From Pectinophora gossypiella (lineage: Eukaryota; Arthropoda; Insecta; Lepidoptera; Gelechiidae): a stretch of 64,000 nucleotides of DNA. A program made the position numbers and the translations under genes. The notes below the pieces were generated by a model. It was not told the DNA's origin, did no database searches, and worked only from the letters and a program-made list of their open reading frames with translations. Shown here piece by piece: positions 33,500-45,243 of this stretch. Positions within the stretch are counted from its first letter, which is position 1, and every line of letters starts with the position of its first letter. The stretch covers positions 8,163,438-8,227,437 of the forward strand of contig NC_065415.1 of NCBI RefSeq assembly GCF_024362695.1, given 5' to 3'.

Positions 33500-33911
33500 A
33501 TGAACTTCCAAACTATTGTTTATACTTTCCTAAGGTATTTCTCCGCATCACGTTATGTTATGTTAGTATGTCAAAAATCAATCGTAATTTATGTATGTAT
33601 TAGTTTCTTTGGATTTGCAAGTGAAAATGCATTCTTTACCTTCGCATTTCTGATCAGTAGAAATCGGCAACATTTAAATACAATTTATGTAGTACCGTGT
33701 TTTAACAATGAGATGTAGGTACATGAATATACTATAGTTGGCGTTTTTCCAGGAGAGTTTTTTGGAGACTTACGAATCATACATTTCGCATTTTTGTAAA
33801 CAAGTATAAGTTTTCTACTTCGCAATATCTTCTTTTTCTTTCACTTCCGGCAGTACTCAATAAAGAGTAAACAACAAAGGCTACTTAAGAACAAATGTTC
33901 AAATGCATACC

Positions 33912-34015
33912 TACTATAAAAAGATATATCATAAAACTTTCACAAACAAATTACGGTCTATTATAGTTCAGTTTATGCGATGGAAGGTCGTGGATGGGGC
34001 GGCTCATCCAAGAAG
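33912..34015 (+). promoter_or_regulatory. Candidate promoter and 5' UTR exon of the YGPP-repeat gene
   Basis: A TATA-like ATAAAA at about 33931-33936 lies 35 bp before an arthropod-type initiator TCAGTT (33968-33973). About 42 nt later a strong donor AAG/GTGAGC begins at 34016. A possible acceptor (CATATTTAG) ends near 34152, upstream of the coding start at 34271. This fits a non-coding first exon, but ATGs at 33975 and 33980 lie inside it, and no transcript supports it. Confidence 0.3.
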
Positions 34016-34270
34016 GTGAGCCGCCGATGTCGCGCGCTCCTCTACAGCACATTAGCATGCGGCGAACGCGCCCCGCGCACCTACTTACGATGAGCAATGC
34101 GGAACGCGCGGGTCACTTGGAGAATTTAATTGTGCTCCATTATCATATTTAGGTTCTTTTACGGTAAGCCAAAAGTGAAAACTGAATGGGAGTCAGCCGC
34201 GACAGTCATTCGTCAACCGCGATCGATGGAGACAACTCCCTTCGGTCGGTAGCTCAGGTTTATTTAAAAC

Positions 34271-36598
34271 ATGGCGTTAATACAACGTTGTGCTGCGCTC
34301 TTGTGTCTTTGCGCTTGCGTCTCGGCAATCGTCGGGCCGGCAGGGAACTCGACGAAATCCGCATCGAATACGAAAACCGATACATATTTAGAAGCTTATT
34401 CTAAATCACGGATAGAAGCTGAGAAGGCGAAGCAAGGAGTTGTGATTATAACTGCAAAAGATGGCGAGAAAAAGATATCGAATCGTGATGACAGCTACAC
34501 TGGCTACGACTACTCCCCGCCGTACAGTGAAAGTTCCAGTTTCAGCTCGTCAGGACCTAGTTTTTCTGGGCCGTCGTCTGGACCGTCGGCTTCTAATTAT
34601 TTGCCGCCTTCGAGCTACGGACCACCTGTGAAATTTGAGTCTGATATTACGTATAATTCTCCTCCGAATACGTATGGGCCACCTTCGAATAATTATGGTC
34701 CACCCGCGAATAGTTACGGGCCTCCAGCGCATACGTATGGGCCCCCGACGCAGACTTATGGGCCACCAACTCAGACATACGGTCCCCCAGCTCAGTCTTA
34801 TGGCCCTCCTGTGCACAAACCTTTGCCACCTGTGTATGGTCCTCCTCTCAAGCCGTCATACGGAGTGCCTTACACGGCTCCTGGCCTAGGATTCCTGGAC
34901 AAACTATCCCTCAAGTTGGACATTCTGACGGTAGCGAAACTGATGCTGAAATTCCTGATCTTCAAAAAGATTGTGACTATGATAGCTGTAGTGTGCATGT
35001 TGCTGGTGATACCCAAACTGATATCATTCAAGAAAGACGGACATTCTGCTAGCAACGACGAGGAAGATCGGAAGTTTGGTCATAGGAATTGTAAGTAAAA
35101 CGCTTTCCTTGATTATATTCCCTTGATGTATTGTACATTTCACACAAGACAGATCACTAATAGGTATTACTATTAATTATTATTGTTGCATACTTATCAT
35201 TCGTAAACTGAGATGACTTTCGGGCTGACATATAGATTCGTTCGTAATATATTACTCTCGTAGTACAAACTATGTAGGTAATGGTATATTTATAGCAGTT
35301 TCTAGTTAGTACCTATAGTTTGTTAAATGATAACATGCTATCAATCTGCAATCTGTGATGGGCTTTGTGTGATATACTATGAGTGATCCAAATTCGTGAA
35401 ATCATATAGTTAGGTTAAGTTATATAGGACGATAATACGAAGAATTTAGTTCTTTTCGAAGACTTATTTACGGCTCTGTTCTCCCCATTAGGTACGATAG
35501 CGTTTGTTTGTGTATGTACGAGAGACAGACATAACCAACACTCGAGTGAACAGAGCCACAAGCTGTCAGAGGAAAACGATATGAAGTCCTAAGATGGATA
35601 TGATCACACCAGTCCACATGTTGGAAAGTACATCATTCCTTATCCTTAGTTAACTTTATGATAAACAACTGTATGCAAACGCACTAGGTATATGTTTCTC
35701 TTTACTCTCATGTAGGTAATTTCTACGAAGAAAATAATAAAGAATTTTCCAAGATACTAAATACACTGGTGGACAAAAAAAAAACCTAAGTTTTTTTTAC
35801 CGTACGTTTGGGTATAAGTACGTCTACAAAAAATATTATACGGTATAGGTTTTAAAGGGTAAAGTATCCAGAATCAGAAAAATAAAGCAACTGTGACAAA
35901 TGATTATTTGTGTATGCGTCTTGAGTCACTTTTTTGTCCACAAGTATATAATATTTACTATGTGTATGTCCAGTGGTAGAGCTGACATCAGCGCAGCAAC
36001 TGTTGGAACGCGCGATCACAGTGTACGGACAACAGCAGCCTGACTGTGGCGTCACGTGTCGGGCGCGACGTGTGCTCGACGACATATACGACTTCCAACC
36101 TTATCTCAGGTTAGTAAATACCATATTATCCAATCCACATCATGAACATGTGCAACGATTGTGGATAAAATAACGTAATGTAATCAATAACTTTGACTTG
36201 TAATCGTTGTACTATGTTATGGCGTAATAAGGGTGTTATTGTCGCAATTTTTTTCCTCTACGATTCTGCTTAGTTGAATCAGATTAGGAGATGATATAAG
36301 ACTGCGCAAGGGGTTTCCTCCGTTGATATTATTCCTTTCTTAACAGATAAAGAAAAATAACCCTTTTGGAACAAAAGATCTCGGTTTGATATACCAACAT
36401 GATTGGGTACACCATTCAAAAAGACTCACACATCTCGAACACTCCATTCAAAATTCTACCTCTTACTGTGTGACGCCTAATATGCGCTCTCCCCCTTACT
36501 CCTTAGGGATTAAAGACTAAAGTTCAATATAAAAACGAGTTCAATAATGTTTGCTTTTCAGGGAAGACGCGTTGCAGATGTTCAGCGCGAATCATTAG
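34271..36598 (+). CDS. Secreted or membrane YGPP-repeat protein, 3 coding exons
   Basis: Exons: 34271-35090, 35974-36109, 36562-36598; donors GTAAGT and GTTAGT, in-phase acceptors, 330 aa. The start context AAACATGG is good. Residues 1-19 form a signal peptide (hydrophobic core AALLCLCACVSA). Residues 84-115 are Ser/Pro-rich. From 116 to 192 there are nine YGPP motifs, seven of them from 135 on at a strict seven-residue spacing (xxxYGPP). Residues about 211-252 are amphipathic then strongly hydrophobic (KKIVTMIAVVCMLLVIPKL), a likely membrane helix. The C-terminal part (SAQQLLERAITVYG, CGVTC, VLDDIYDFQPYLRED) looks like a conserved folded tail. The role is unknown; the repeat resembles cuticle or other extracellular structural proteins of insects (inference). 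AATAAA at 36716-36721. Confidence 0.87.
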
Positions 36599-36715
36599 AA
36601 GATTTCGATCGCGTTACAGTGCCATGAAGAGGTTAGTCAGTAAGACTGAAGTCAAAATTAATTTATTGTTATTTACTTAATTTATTAAAATATTTATTAT
36701 TAGTCAATTTAGTTA

Positions 36716-36721
36716 AATAAA
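36716..36721 (+). terminator. Polyadenylation signal of the YGPP-repeat gene
   Basis: AATAAA about 120 nt past the stop, followed by a T/G-rich stretch (GTATTTTGTCCACATGTGTT), as expected downstream of a cleavage site. Confidence 0.6.
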
Positions 36722-36792
36722 GGTATTTTGTCCACATGTGTTTATTTTATTTGGACACGGTAACGGTTAAATACACTAAAGTGATCCCCATC

Positions 36793-36870
36793 GGGGGGTG
36801 AGGTAAGTCAAGCCGGAAGGTCCCGGTGCGGGGCGAAGAGTGGCCCTTTTATACGCAGTATTATTGTTTG
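36793..36870. repeat. Dispersed repeat fragment, copy 2 of the 13915-14000 family
   Basis: 'gggggtgaggtaagtcaagc', 'ggtgcggggcgaagagtgg' and 'tatacgcagtattatt' align with 13915-14000. Confidence 0.5.
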
Positions 36871-37369
36871 TTCTATCTTAGTAGTTAAGTTACTAAGTTT
36901 GGTATTTTGAGATTTGTCTTGTCAATACCGAATTTCGTTAATTTTAGTCGCAATATTTTAAAAACGAATCACGTACACATGTTACGTCGCGAGCTTTATT
37001 TTAGTTTAAACTTAAGTATTTTCGTGAAATTCAACTTTCCCCGTATCAAGTTTAGGATCAAAGACCGAGGCCTCCGTGGTCCGTACACACAGTCCCGTAA
37101 CGCATGTCTGTCGCATACTAATGCCCCGATACTCTTTGTTACAACCAGCCAACCAACTCAAACAAATTAGAAAATTGGGTGATTGTTGTGACGCGCTTTG
37201 TATGCGGGGTGGATACGTCTCAAGAGGGAAAGTGGATGTTTTGTTTACTTACCTACTTAATTGATTTCTACGGACGTGACACTGATAAATGTTTAGCAAA
37301 AGGGGTTGAAGAAATGAAGTAGTCATGCGAATATCTTCAAAGAAGGTTCAAAGTTGGAACCAATGCCTA

Positions 37370-37530
37370 CATCTAAGCTACTTTCTGCGAAAATCAGGTG
37401 ATCAGCCTGTAATGTCCTAACCAAACTAGGGATCACAAAGTGATTGTTGTGATATGTCCTCATCGGGATTCGTACCCGGGGCCTCCGGACCGTGAGCCCA
37501 ACTCTCAACCACTGGACCACGTTTTAGGCT
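37370..37530 (-). repeat. SINE-A copy, reverse, 3'-truncated
   Basis: Reverse of the SINE-A head: 'tgatatgtcctcatcgggat', 'gtacccggggcctccgg', 'gagcccaactctcaaccac'. The 65-aa minus frame is a SINE artefact. Confidence 0.65.
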
Positions 37531-37939
37531 ATTGGCAAGAAAGTTTCTTTTGAATTGAGATTTTCTTTTTATGCTCATGATAACTATTGCTTATAATTTT
37601 TTTAAGTTTTAAAAACGAAAACAGTTTCCTTATTTAAATGTTCTGTTTACATTGTAAACATCTATACTTATAATAAATCTGTAGAGAGGTCAATTCTGTA
37701 CATTAAATATTTTTTCAAAATAACTATCAGGGGGTGATAAGTGATCGATACTGATGCCAAAAATGCAATCAGTAAAATTTTTGTCTGTCTGTCTGTCTGT
37801 CTGTATGTTCCTTATAGAAACAAAAACTACTGGACGGATTTTAATGAAACTTGGTACAATTATTCTTCACACTCCTGGACAGGTTATAGTATACTTTTCA
37901 TCACGCTACAATCAATAGGAGCAGAGTAGTGAAGGGAAA

Positions 37940-39540
37940 TTCTTTTGTATGAAAAATCTAAACCACTCAAGTTAGACGTTTGAAATTTGGCATGCAGGTA
38001 CCTTAGATACCGTAGAGGTGCACTAAGAAAGGAATTCCCGAAATTCCTACGGGAACGGGAATTAGCGGGAAAATTCTTTTGTATGAAAAATCTAAACCAC
38101 TCAAGTTAGACGTTTGAAATTTAGCATGCAGGTACCTTAGATACCGTAGAGGTGCACTAAGAAAGGAATTCCCGAAATTCCCTCGGGAACGGGAATTAGC
38201 GGAAAAATCCTTTTGTATGAAAAATCTAAACCATTCAAGTTAGATGTTTGAAATTTGTCATGCAGGTACCTTAGATACCGTAGAGGTGTACTAAGAAAGG
38301 AATTCCCGAAATTCCCACGGGAACGGGAATTAGCGGGAAAATCCTTTTGTATGAAAAATCTAAACCACTCAAGTTAGACGTTTGAAATTTGGCATGCAGG
38401 TACCATAGGTACCGTAGAGGTGCACTAAGAAAGGAACTCCCAAATTTCTCACGGGAACGGGAATTAGCGGGAAAATCCTTTTGTATGAAAAATCTAAACC
38501 ACTCAAGTTAGACGTTTGAAATTTGACATGCGGATACGTTAGGTACCGTAGAGGTGCGCTAAGAAAGGAATTTCCGAAATTCCCACGAGAACGGGAATTA
38601 GCGGGAAAATCCTTTTGTATGAAAAATTTAAACCACTCAAGTTAGACGTTTGAAATTTGTCATGCAGGTACCTTAGGTACCGTGGAGGTGCACTAAGAAA
38701 GGAATTCCAGAAATTCCCACGGGAACAGGAATTAACGGGAAAATCCTTTTGTATGAAAAATCTAAACCATTCAAGTTAGATGTTTGAAATTTGGCACGCA
38801 GGCACCTTAGATACCGTAGAGGTGCACTAACAAAGGAATTCCCGAAATTCCCACGGGAACGGGAATTAGCGGGAAAATCCTTTTGTATGAAAAATCTAAA
38901 CCACTCAAGTTAGACGTTTGAAATTTGGCATGCAGGTACCATAGGTACCGTAGAGGTGCACTAAGAAAGGAATTCCCAAAATTCTCACGGGAACGGGAAT
39001 TAGCGGGAAAATCCTTTTGTATGAAAAATCTAAACCACTCAAGTTAGACGTTTGAAATTTGATATGCAGATACCTTAGGTACCGTAGAGGTGCGCTAAGA
39101 AAGGAATTTCCGAAATTCCCACGAGAACGGGAATTAGCGGGAAAATCCTTTTGTATGAAAAATCTAAACCATTCAAGTTAGACGTTTGAAATTTGTCATG
39201 CAGGTACCTTAGGTACCGTGGAGGTGCACTAAGAAAAGAATTCCCGAAATTCCCACGGGAACGGGAATTAACGGGAAAATGCTTTTGTATGAAAAATCTA
39301 AACCATTCAAGTTAGATGTTTGAAATTTGGCACGCAGGCACCTTAGATACCGTAGAGGTGCACTAAGAAAGGAATTCCCGGAATTCCCACGGGACGGAAA
39401 TTAGCGGGAAAATCCTTTTGTATGAAAAATCTAAATCGCTTAAGTTAGACGCTTGAAATTTGGCATGCAGGTACCTTAGTTAACTTAAAGCTTAGTTGCA
39501 ACAGGATATTGCAAAATTCCCACGGAAACGGGAGTTAGCG
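37940..39540 (+). repeat. Minisatellite of about 134 bp, about 12 copies, inside the Helitron
   Basis: Units begin near 37945, 38079, 38214, 38345, 38480, 38613, 38749, 38881, 39017, 39151, 39285 and 39415 (last one degenerate). Each has TTTTGTATGAAAAATCTAAA, 'caagttagacgtttgaaatt', 'taccgtagaggtgcactaag', and a near-palindromic GGAATTCCCGAAATTCCC. Units 4-7 and 8-11 match pairwise by shared diagnostic variants, giving a four-unit, 538-bp higher-order repeat. Confidence 0.9.
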
Positions 39541-39592
39541 GGAAAAAACATTTGTATGAAAAAATCGAAACCGCGTAAGATAGATGTTTTCA

Positions 39593-39775
39593 ATTCAATT
39601 CAATTAAATTATTTATTGCATTCCATGTAGTACAATGGGGTGTTACATAGGCATAGGAACTAAAACATGGACCCTGTGGGGCACAGCAACGTTGAAGGGA
39701 AGAGAGGAAGTGTGTATTAAAATTAAAACTCAATGAACAATCAATTAAAAAAAAATCAATTCAATCAATTGATTC
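39593..39775. repeat. Retroelement 3'-tail-like insert inside the Helitron
   Basis: 'caattcaattcaattaaatt' followed by 'atttattgcattccatgtag' and ending in A-rich and CAATT repeats. The TTTATTGCA motif recurs at 56624-56633 and is common at LINE ends in moths. It separates the last normal minisatellite unit from the Helitron 3' end. Confidence 0.5.
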
Positions 39776-40514
39776 AATCTAGCATGCATGCATACCTTAG
39801 TAAATATAAAGTTTATTTTTGGCTGTATTTTGAAAAATGGGAGTTATTGGGAAAAAAATTGTATGAAAAAATCTAAACTGCATAAGTTAGATGCTTGAAA
39901 TTTGATATGCACTCCCACACACACAAAGATCTCTCTCTTATATAACACGCCACGCGGACGAAGTCGCGGGCAAAAGCTAGTAGAAGAATATATACGTAAT
40001 CCCAGGAAATGAAGACGTTTCCTATAACCGTTCTAAGAAGTAAATCCGTCGTAATTGTGTAGACTTGGAGCTTAATTCCAGCCAATTTAAGCAATTGACA
40101 TGTACTCAGGCGGGTGGGATACTGAGAACACCGAATTAAAATAACGTTTGCTTTGTACCTGTACCGTATACATTTGCACTAATTACTTACTTTTGCAAAT
40201 TTAATAGTAAACAAATCTTATCCAATTCCAATTTCACTGGATATTTCTATTAACATAGTGACCGTGACCGTGACGAAGACCGAAGACGAAGGGATGTGGA
40301 TCATATTCTGTAGCTCCGTTTTACTGATCTCAGATAGTTCAGGCTAGTTTTTAGTTCATACATTAGGTATCTGAGCATTGATGCTGGTGTTGTCAGAGGC
40401 CTGATATCTGATGGATAATTACTGGCATAAGTCAAAAGCCTAGATCAGTATTCGTGTGCTCTGAAATATTCGGTACCGGTTCCTACTGCACGACGCGACG
40501 TTTGATAACATCTA

Positions 40515-40690
40515 TCGTTACAGTGTGCTTCGGAAGGCACGTTAAGCCGTTGGTCCCGGTTACTACCTACTGATGTACATACGTAGTTTTTACATGACTC
40601 ATGTCAGGGGCCTATGGCGGCTCAATAATAACCCTGACACCAGGGTTGATGGGGTTAGTAACCCACCTCACAACCCACACGATAGAAGAA
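40515..40690 (+). repeat. SINE-A-type tail
   Basis: 'gtgcttcggaaggcacgtta', 'ccgttggtcccggttac', 'ggggcctatggcggctcaat', 'ccctgacaccagggttgatg' and 'acctcacaacccacacgat' match SINE-A family tails elsewhere in the window. Confidence 0.6.
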
Positions 40691-42535
40691 TACAGTTTAC
40701 AAATACACATATCAATTTAATATGCAATTTTTCCTTGACTAAGTAATCTATTATAACACATAATTTGACGTCACAGGTGTATTTTAAATGAGATTAGTAT
40801 GCATACAATTATCAGAGTGTTGACAAGATGGTAAGGACATCGCCACTCTTGACCTGATTTATTAATAAAGTATTTATAACGTTTATTATAAGTTATATAT
40901 AACGTTAATAATTTAGGTCACACTATATTAGCCTACTTATAAATGTACCTAGACTAGACAGTTAGGTAGGCACATGATGTTCACCTCATGACCTACATAT
41001 TTATGTAAGGACCTTAGCACTAGGGAGGAACTGATGACTCTTGGATAGGTTTTATGTAAGATTACGCGCGAAAAGCGTTTCTTTCTTCTTTGAGGTAGAA
41101 CTAAAGGGACGTAGTCTTTGTTGCTCGAACTTCACTTCGAATATACTTACGAGTACTGACCTAAGTCTTCATAATCCGCGTAGTCTATCTTCGGTCGTAT
41201 CATGGGGCACCCTCCAGGGCCGTCTAACCTTTTGGATGCCTCGGGCATATTAGAACGATGGGCCCCCTATGATTTTGACGAAAGACTTATTTTGTCTAAA
41301 CAGACAAAAAAGGCAAGAGTCTTGGTTTATTCAACTGTTATAAATTGAGGATCTGACAGGAGCTAAGAGTGCCCCCATCAAACGTGTCGCCCTGGGCAAG
41401 CCCAGAGTGGGCTCTGGAAAAATGAGAATGATGAGATTGGGTTACGTGCTAAACTCTCCAGTAAAAATATGGTAAAGTGCAAGTCACTCAGGTGCAGTCA
41501 CTGTCGCTACCGTGTCAGGTTTCAGAATGAAGTCTCAAGCAATTTCTGTGGAATGTTTTTAAAAGCCACGCATTGCCTCGTACGGGGTCACAGTAGGGCA
41601 CGAGTGTGCGGCACGACAATGAACTTGGCGGAAACCAGCGTCACGCCCGCAGAACAACGACACCCAATAGATAGCACGACGATTACCTATTCTATTACCA
41701 TACGTGCTACTACTTACTGTTACCACTGATTGCCATTGACGGTAACGCGAGTTAGTTTCGTACAACTTAACCACCTGTGTTTTGGTTTTGTCGCCAAGTG
41801 TTACTAAAATACATATTTGGGCATCCTCATATGATATTGTATGCTCTTTTAAAACTTAAGAGACGCTCCTCATCAACATTGGTAGACAACAAGAGATAGG
41901 TATGTAGGTAATCGCTACCACATAGCTATTCAAACTCTACTGCGGTTTCGATTGTTTGCTGGTTACTGTTAGCTACCAACTCAATAATGTTTTGTCTTTT
42001 ATTTCTGTAAGACATTATATATATTATCCTTGCAAGATCAAATCCTTAAAAACGTTGAAAACAAAGCAATCTTGACTTTACATGTGATGGAATTATTTCT
42101 TCTAATATAAATATGAATGTGTGTATATTTTAATGTTGTGAATATATATGTGTGTCGTAGGTTTTACCTAAATAAACTTATTTATTATTATTATTTCTAT
42201 TCTATTTATGAAAATCTTTAAAAGAGCGTAAGTCAGACAAACAACGCCAAGGATTAGCCTACATATCGATACATTAATCATAATAAAAATAGAAAAGACT
42301 ACGGAAACACCTGTGCATAACTTGGACGTATACTAATTGTGTAGATGTGACATAATAGGTAATATGTTTGTGCTGTGTGGCTGCTCCATTTAGCCCATTG
42401 TGGAGGCAGGATGGGCTGGTCTGCCTGAGTCAAGTGCAGGAGCGCTCGGGCGGAACCGTAGAACGCAACTAGCTCACTGTTTAACCCGCGTGTGCGTCGA
42501 CACCACGTGCGCCCGCGCACCATAACAGCGGGACT
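40691..42535. other. Gene-free stretch, little recognised
   Basis: 1.8 kb with no exon. A block near 41200-41285 ('ggggcaccctccagggccg') and an AT microsatellite-like region at 42100-42195 are the only features. Short frames (41041-41774, 42299-42523) lack domains or reliable starts. Confidence 0.4.
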
Positions 42536-42624
42536 TGCAACCGATGGGTTCGGTCTCAGTGATGCAGTGTCTCAGTGTTCTTGTGGTGTAAAATCCGATA
42601 CGGATAGCCTACGTCAATATCAGT
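42536..42624 (+). promoter_or_regulatory. Candidate non-coding first exon and promoter for alternative form A
   Basis: A TCAGTG initiator motif occurs twice (about 42556 and 42571), followed by a consensus donor CAGT/GTAAGTAC at 42625. A strong acceptor TTATTGTTTCAG ends at 45108, 135 nt upstream of the ATG at 45244. This would join a 5' UTR exon to the long coding exon. No transcript is available. Confidence 0.4.
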
Positions 42625-43156
42625 GTAAGTACTTACTATAAAATATTTCTTCCTTTGTTCTTTGTTTTAAATAAAGTTGCTTTTCTTGAAGTACTTAGTT
42701 CATTTAGGGTCTTAGATGAGAGTGAGGATTGGATCTTATCAGGTGTTTTGAGGCCTATAAATTACGTTTTGTTTAAACAATAGTACAGTTAAAACGTATA
42801 AGAAACACTTAAAATATCAGGTTAAGTTTGCATCAAAATAGCGTTAACAATGAAATCTCTGAATGTATATGTACGTATAATTATGAATCTTCCTATAAAC
42901 TTCCCAAATTTAGGATTTCGGGTGTCTTCCGGCAATTTTTTCATGTTCTTAGTATAATGAACCTATTACCTATACTATTATGCATGAGTCAGTTTGGAGT
43001 AGTTTTTTATGGCTTTACTTTCCCTTGTTATAAACAGTCTACAAGCATTCTGTGAAACAGAAAACAATAGATCTAACGGGATTACAGTTTCCAAACACGT
43101 AAGACCTAGTTGCTCATTCAACCGACTATAAAATTATGTAACATGTAAGAATATCC

Positions 43157-43495
43157 GTACAACATAACATAAACTGCCTATATACGTCCCACTGCTGGGC
43201 ACAGACCTCCCCTCAATCAACCGGAGGGGGTATGGAGCATACTCCACCACGCAGCTCCAATGCGGGTTGGTGGAGGTGTTTTTACGGCTAATAGCCGGGA
43301 CCAACGGCTTAACGTGACCTCCGAAGCATGGAATCATCTTACTTTTTCGGACAATCAGGTGATTCAAGCCTAAGTCCTTACCAAACAAAGGACAGTCTCA
43401 CAAAGTGATTTCGACAATGTCCCCATCGGGAATCGAACCCGGACCTCCAGATCGTGAGCCTAACGCTCTAACCACTAGACCACGGAGGTTGCTGG
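43157..43495 (-). mobile_element. Full-length SINE-A, minus strand
   Basis: Near-identical reverse copy of 19252-19587. A perfect AAGAATATCC target duplication flanks it (43147-43156 and 43496-43505), so it inserted as a unit. The 84-aa minus frame is SINE sequence. Confidence 0.85.
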
Positions 43496-44002
43496 AAGAA
43501 TATCCATAATTTGGGCGAATTTCTTAGGAATTCAGGGAGAATCCACAATTGAAATCTTCGCCCAAGCCCAAGATAAGATTTGTTCGGTTTGTCGACATTT
43601 CACATGACGTAGGTTAGGTACCTTTTATCTGCTCTCATTCGTCACTGTTATCACTAAGGTATCAACATCAGAGAGTGTAGTAAGTCTCCTAACAAACACC
43701 TAGTGTACATTACGCAGTGACTGAAAATACTCATAAAATGTTATCAATTTGAGCAAAATTTGGACATATTCATCAGTCGAAAGGTCGTTTTCATATTTGC
43801 ACGTGAGTTCAAATATAAACTTGATTATTAATTCTTCCTGTTTAAATTAATCGGTTAATTAATATGTTTTTCGCAAACTCAAAGTGAAAACATCTTGTCA
43901 TGGCAGTGGTTGGTAAAATGCTTTCGTTGCGATGATTACCGATATATGCAAATAGAGCTCACCATTAGGTACATTCAATTAGGTCTATATACGAGTAGGA
44001 CT

Positions 44003-44135
44003 ATTGAGAATTTTGTTTTACTGGGAAGTCTACTGGGTACAAAATTCCCAGTGGTCTTACCAGTAAGTCTATTAGGAAGGAAATTCTCAATATTTCAACT
44101 GGTAAGACTACTCGATAAGACTACTGGGAGGGGAT
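44003..44135. repeat. Nested palindromes and degenerate 12-mers
   Basis: ATTGAGAATTT (44003) pairs with AAATTCTCAAT (44083); inside it ACTGGGAA and ACAAAATTCCCAGT pair. The 12-mer AAGTCTACTGGG recurs in degenerate form four times (AAGTCTATTAGG, AAGACTACTCG, AAGACTACTGGG). The 99-aa frame here is repeat-derived. Confidence 0.6.
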
Positions 44136-45243
44136 GTTACCATGTCCGTTCGCTTGTAATCATGAAAATGATATTACTGTTATTAGGCAGGTAGGTATTG
44201 GTACCACCAATTAATAGATATGTAATGTATGATTCAAATAATTACTGTACATTGGTAAAACGGGAAACGACGCGAATTTCTTATTTTCAAGATCGATTGC
44301 AATCGCATTTCAATATTTCCGATTTTTTCTTTATCAGTTGAAGGCGGTTAATAGTTAGCTGCCGGTAGACGCTTGCTTGTTACCTTAGCTGGTGAATCTG
44401 GAAGGAAGCGGAATGCTGGTAGAAATCGATGTCTGCTATTACGGCTTCCTCCGTAATCAGGGGCCGCCACGTCAACGGCCTTTGGCCCTGTATTAGTGAT
44501 TGCTACGAGGCTTTCTGAGTCATACGAATTGACTTCATCTATCCCAAATATTGATTTCTAGTTCCTTGTTATATGCTAATCTGGCATTTTATTCCCATCG
44601 TTTGATGGTTTGTAAAGCCATTGATACTCGTAGGTATTCCCTGTTAAGTCTTAGGTACTATCCCTATTGGGCGACGTGTTATAATGATAAACAAAAGATT
44701 GGAGGTGCCGATTCACATCATATTTTTACGTTTATATAAGTATTATTGTTTTGTCTCGATACGCACTCTTATCTGTTTTCAGTGTGTTTATAAATAACAC
44801 GTGTCGACTCATCGACAAGATTCGCGAACGTTTTGACCCGTTATCCTAAATTAGGTTGGATTTTTTCACGCCTCATGGCCTCTATAAAGAAAACTACAGT
44901 TAATTTGTCCGTAGTTATTAATGTCTTAATTAAATTGACTTCGTTCGTCGACCCGCAGGCCTTTGCTCATCCCGCTTTATGTCCGCCATTATGCAATTAT
45001 GTAAATAATTAACATATTAAATTGGTCAAGTGTAGTGTGTTACGTACGAGTAAGCACAATAAAATCTTGTAGGTATGCATTGCTTATTAATTCGTTTTAT
45101 TGTTTCAGTGACTACAGAGTTATGCGTTATAGAAGTTTTTCAGAATGTCGATATTCATTTCCTAATTAGACTGCCGAAGACTTTTCCCAAAGAAACTCCC
45201 TATTTCAATTTTTTTTTAAAGTGACGTGAAGCATTCAAACAAA

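Larger units (their letters stand above)
37661..39980 (+). mobile_element. Non-autonomous Helitron, 2.3 kb, carrying a tandem array
   Basis: The 5' end TCTATACTTATAATAAATCT follows an A. The 3' end is GCAAAAGCTAG followed by a T, so the element sits between A and T as Helitrons do. About 10 nt before the CTAG end there is a GC hairpin (CGCGGACGAAGTCGCG). After the 5' end come a (GTCT)n run (37782-37803) and 'aaaactactggacggatttt', typical of lepidopteran Helitron families. No Rep/helicase coding is present. From about 37940 to 39540 it is filled by a 134-bp tandem repeat. A separate A/T-rich retro-tail has inserted near 39593-39775. Confidence 0.85.

Noticed and set aside
37940..39540. CRISPR-like array
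   Set aside because: The repeat is a contiguous 134-bp minisatellite with no unique spacers, in a eukaryotic Helitron.
45226..45243. Start of exon A's protein at 45226
   Set aside because: The codon there is GTG, not ATG; the first in-frame ATG is at 45244.
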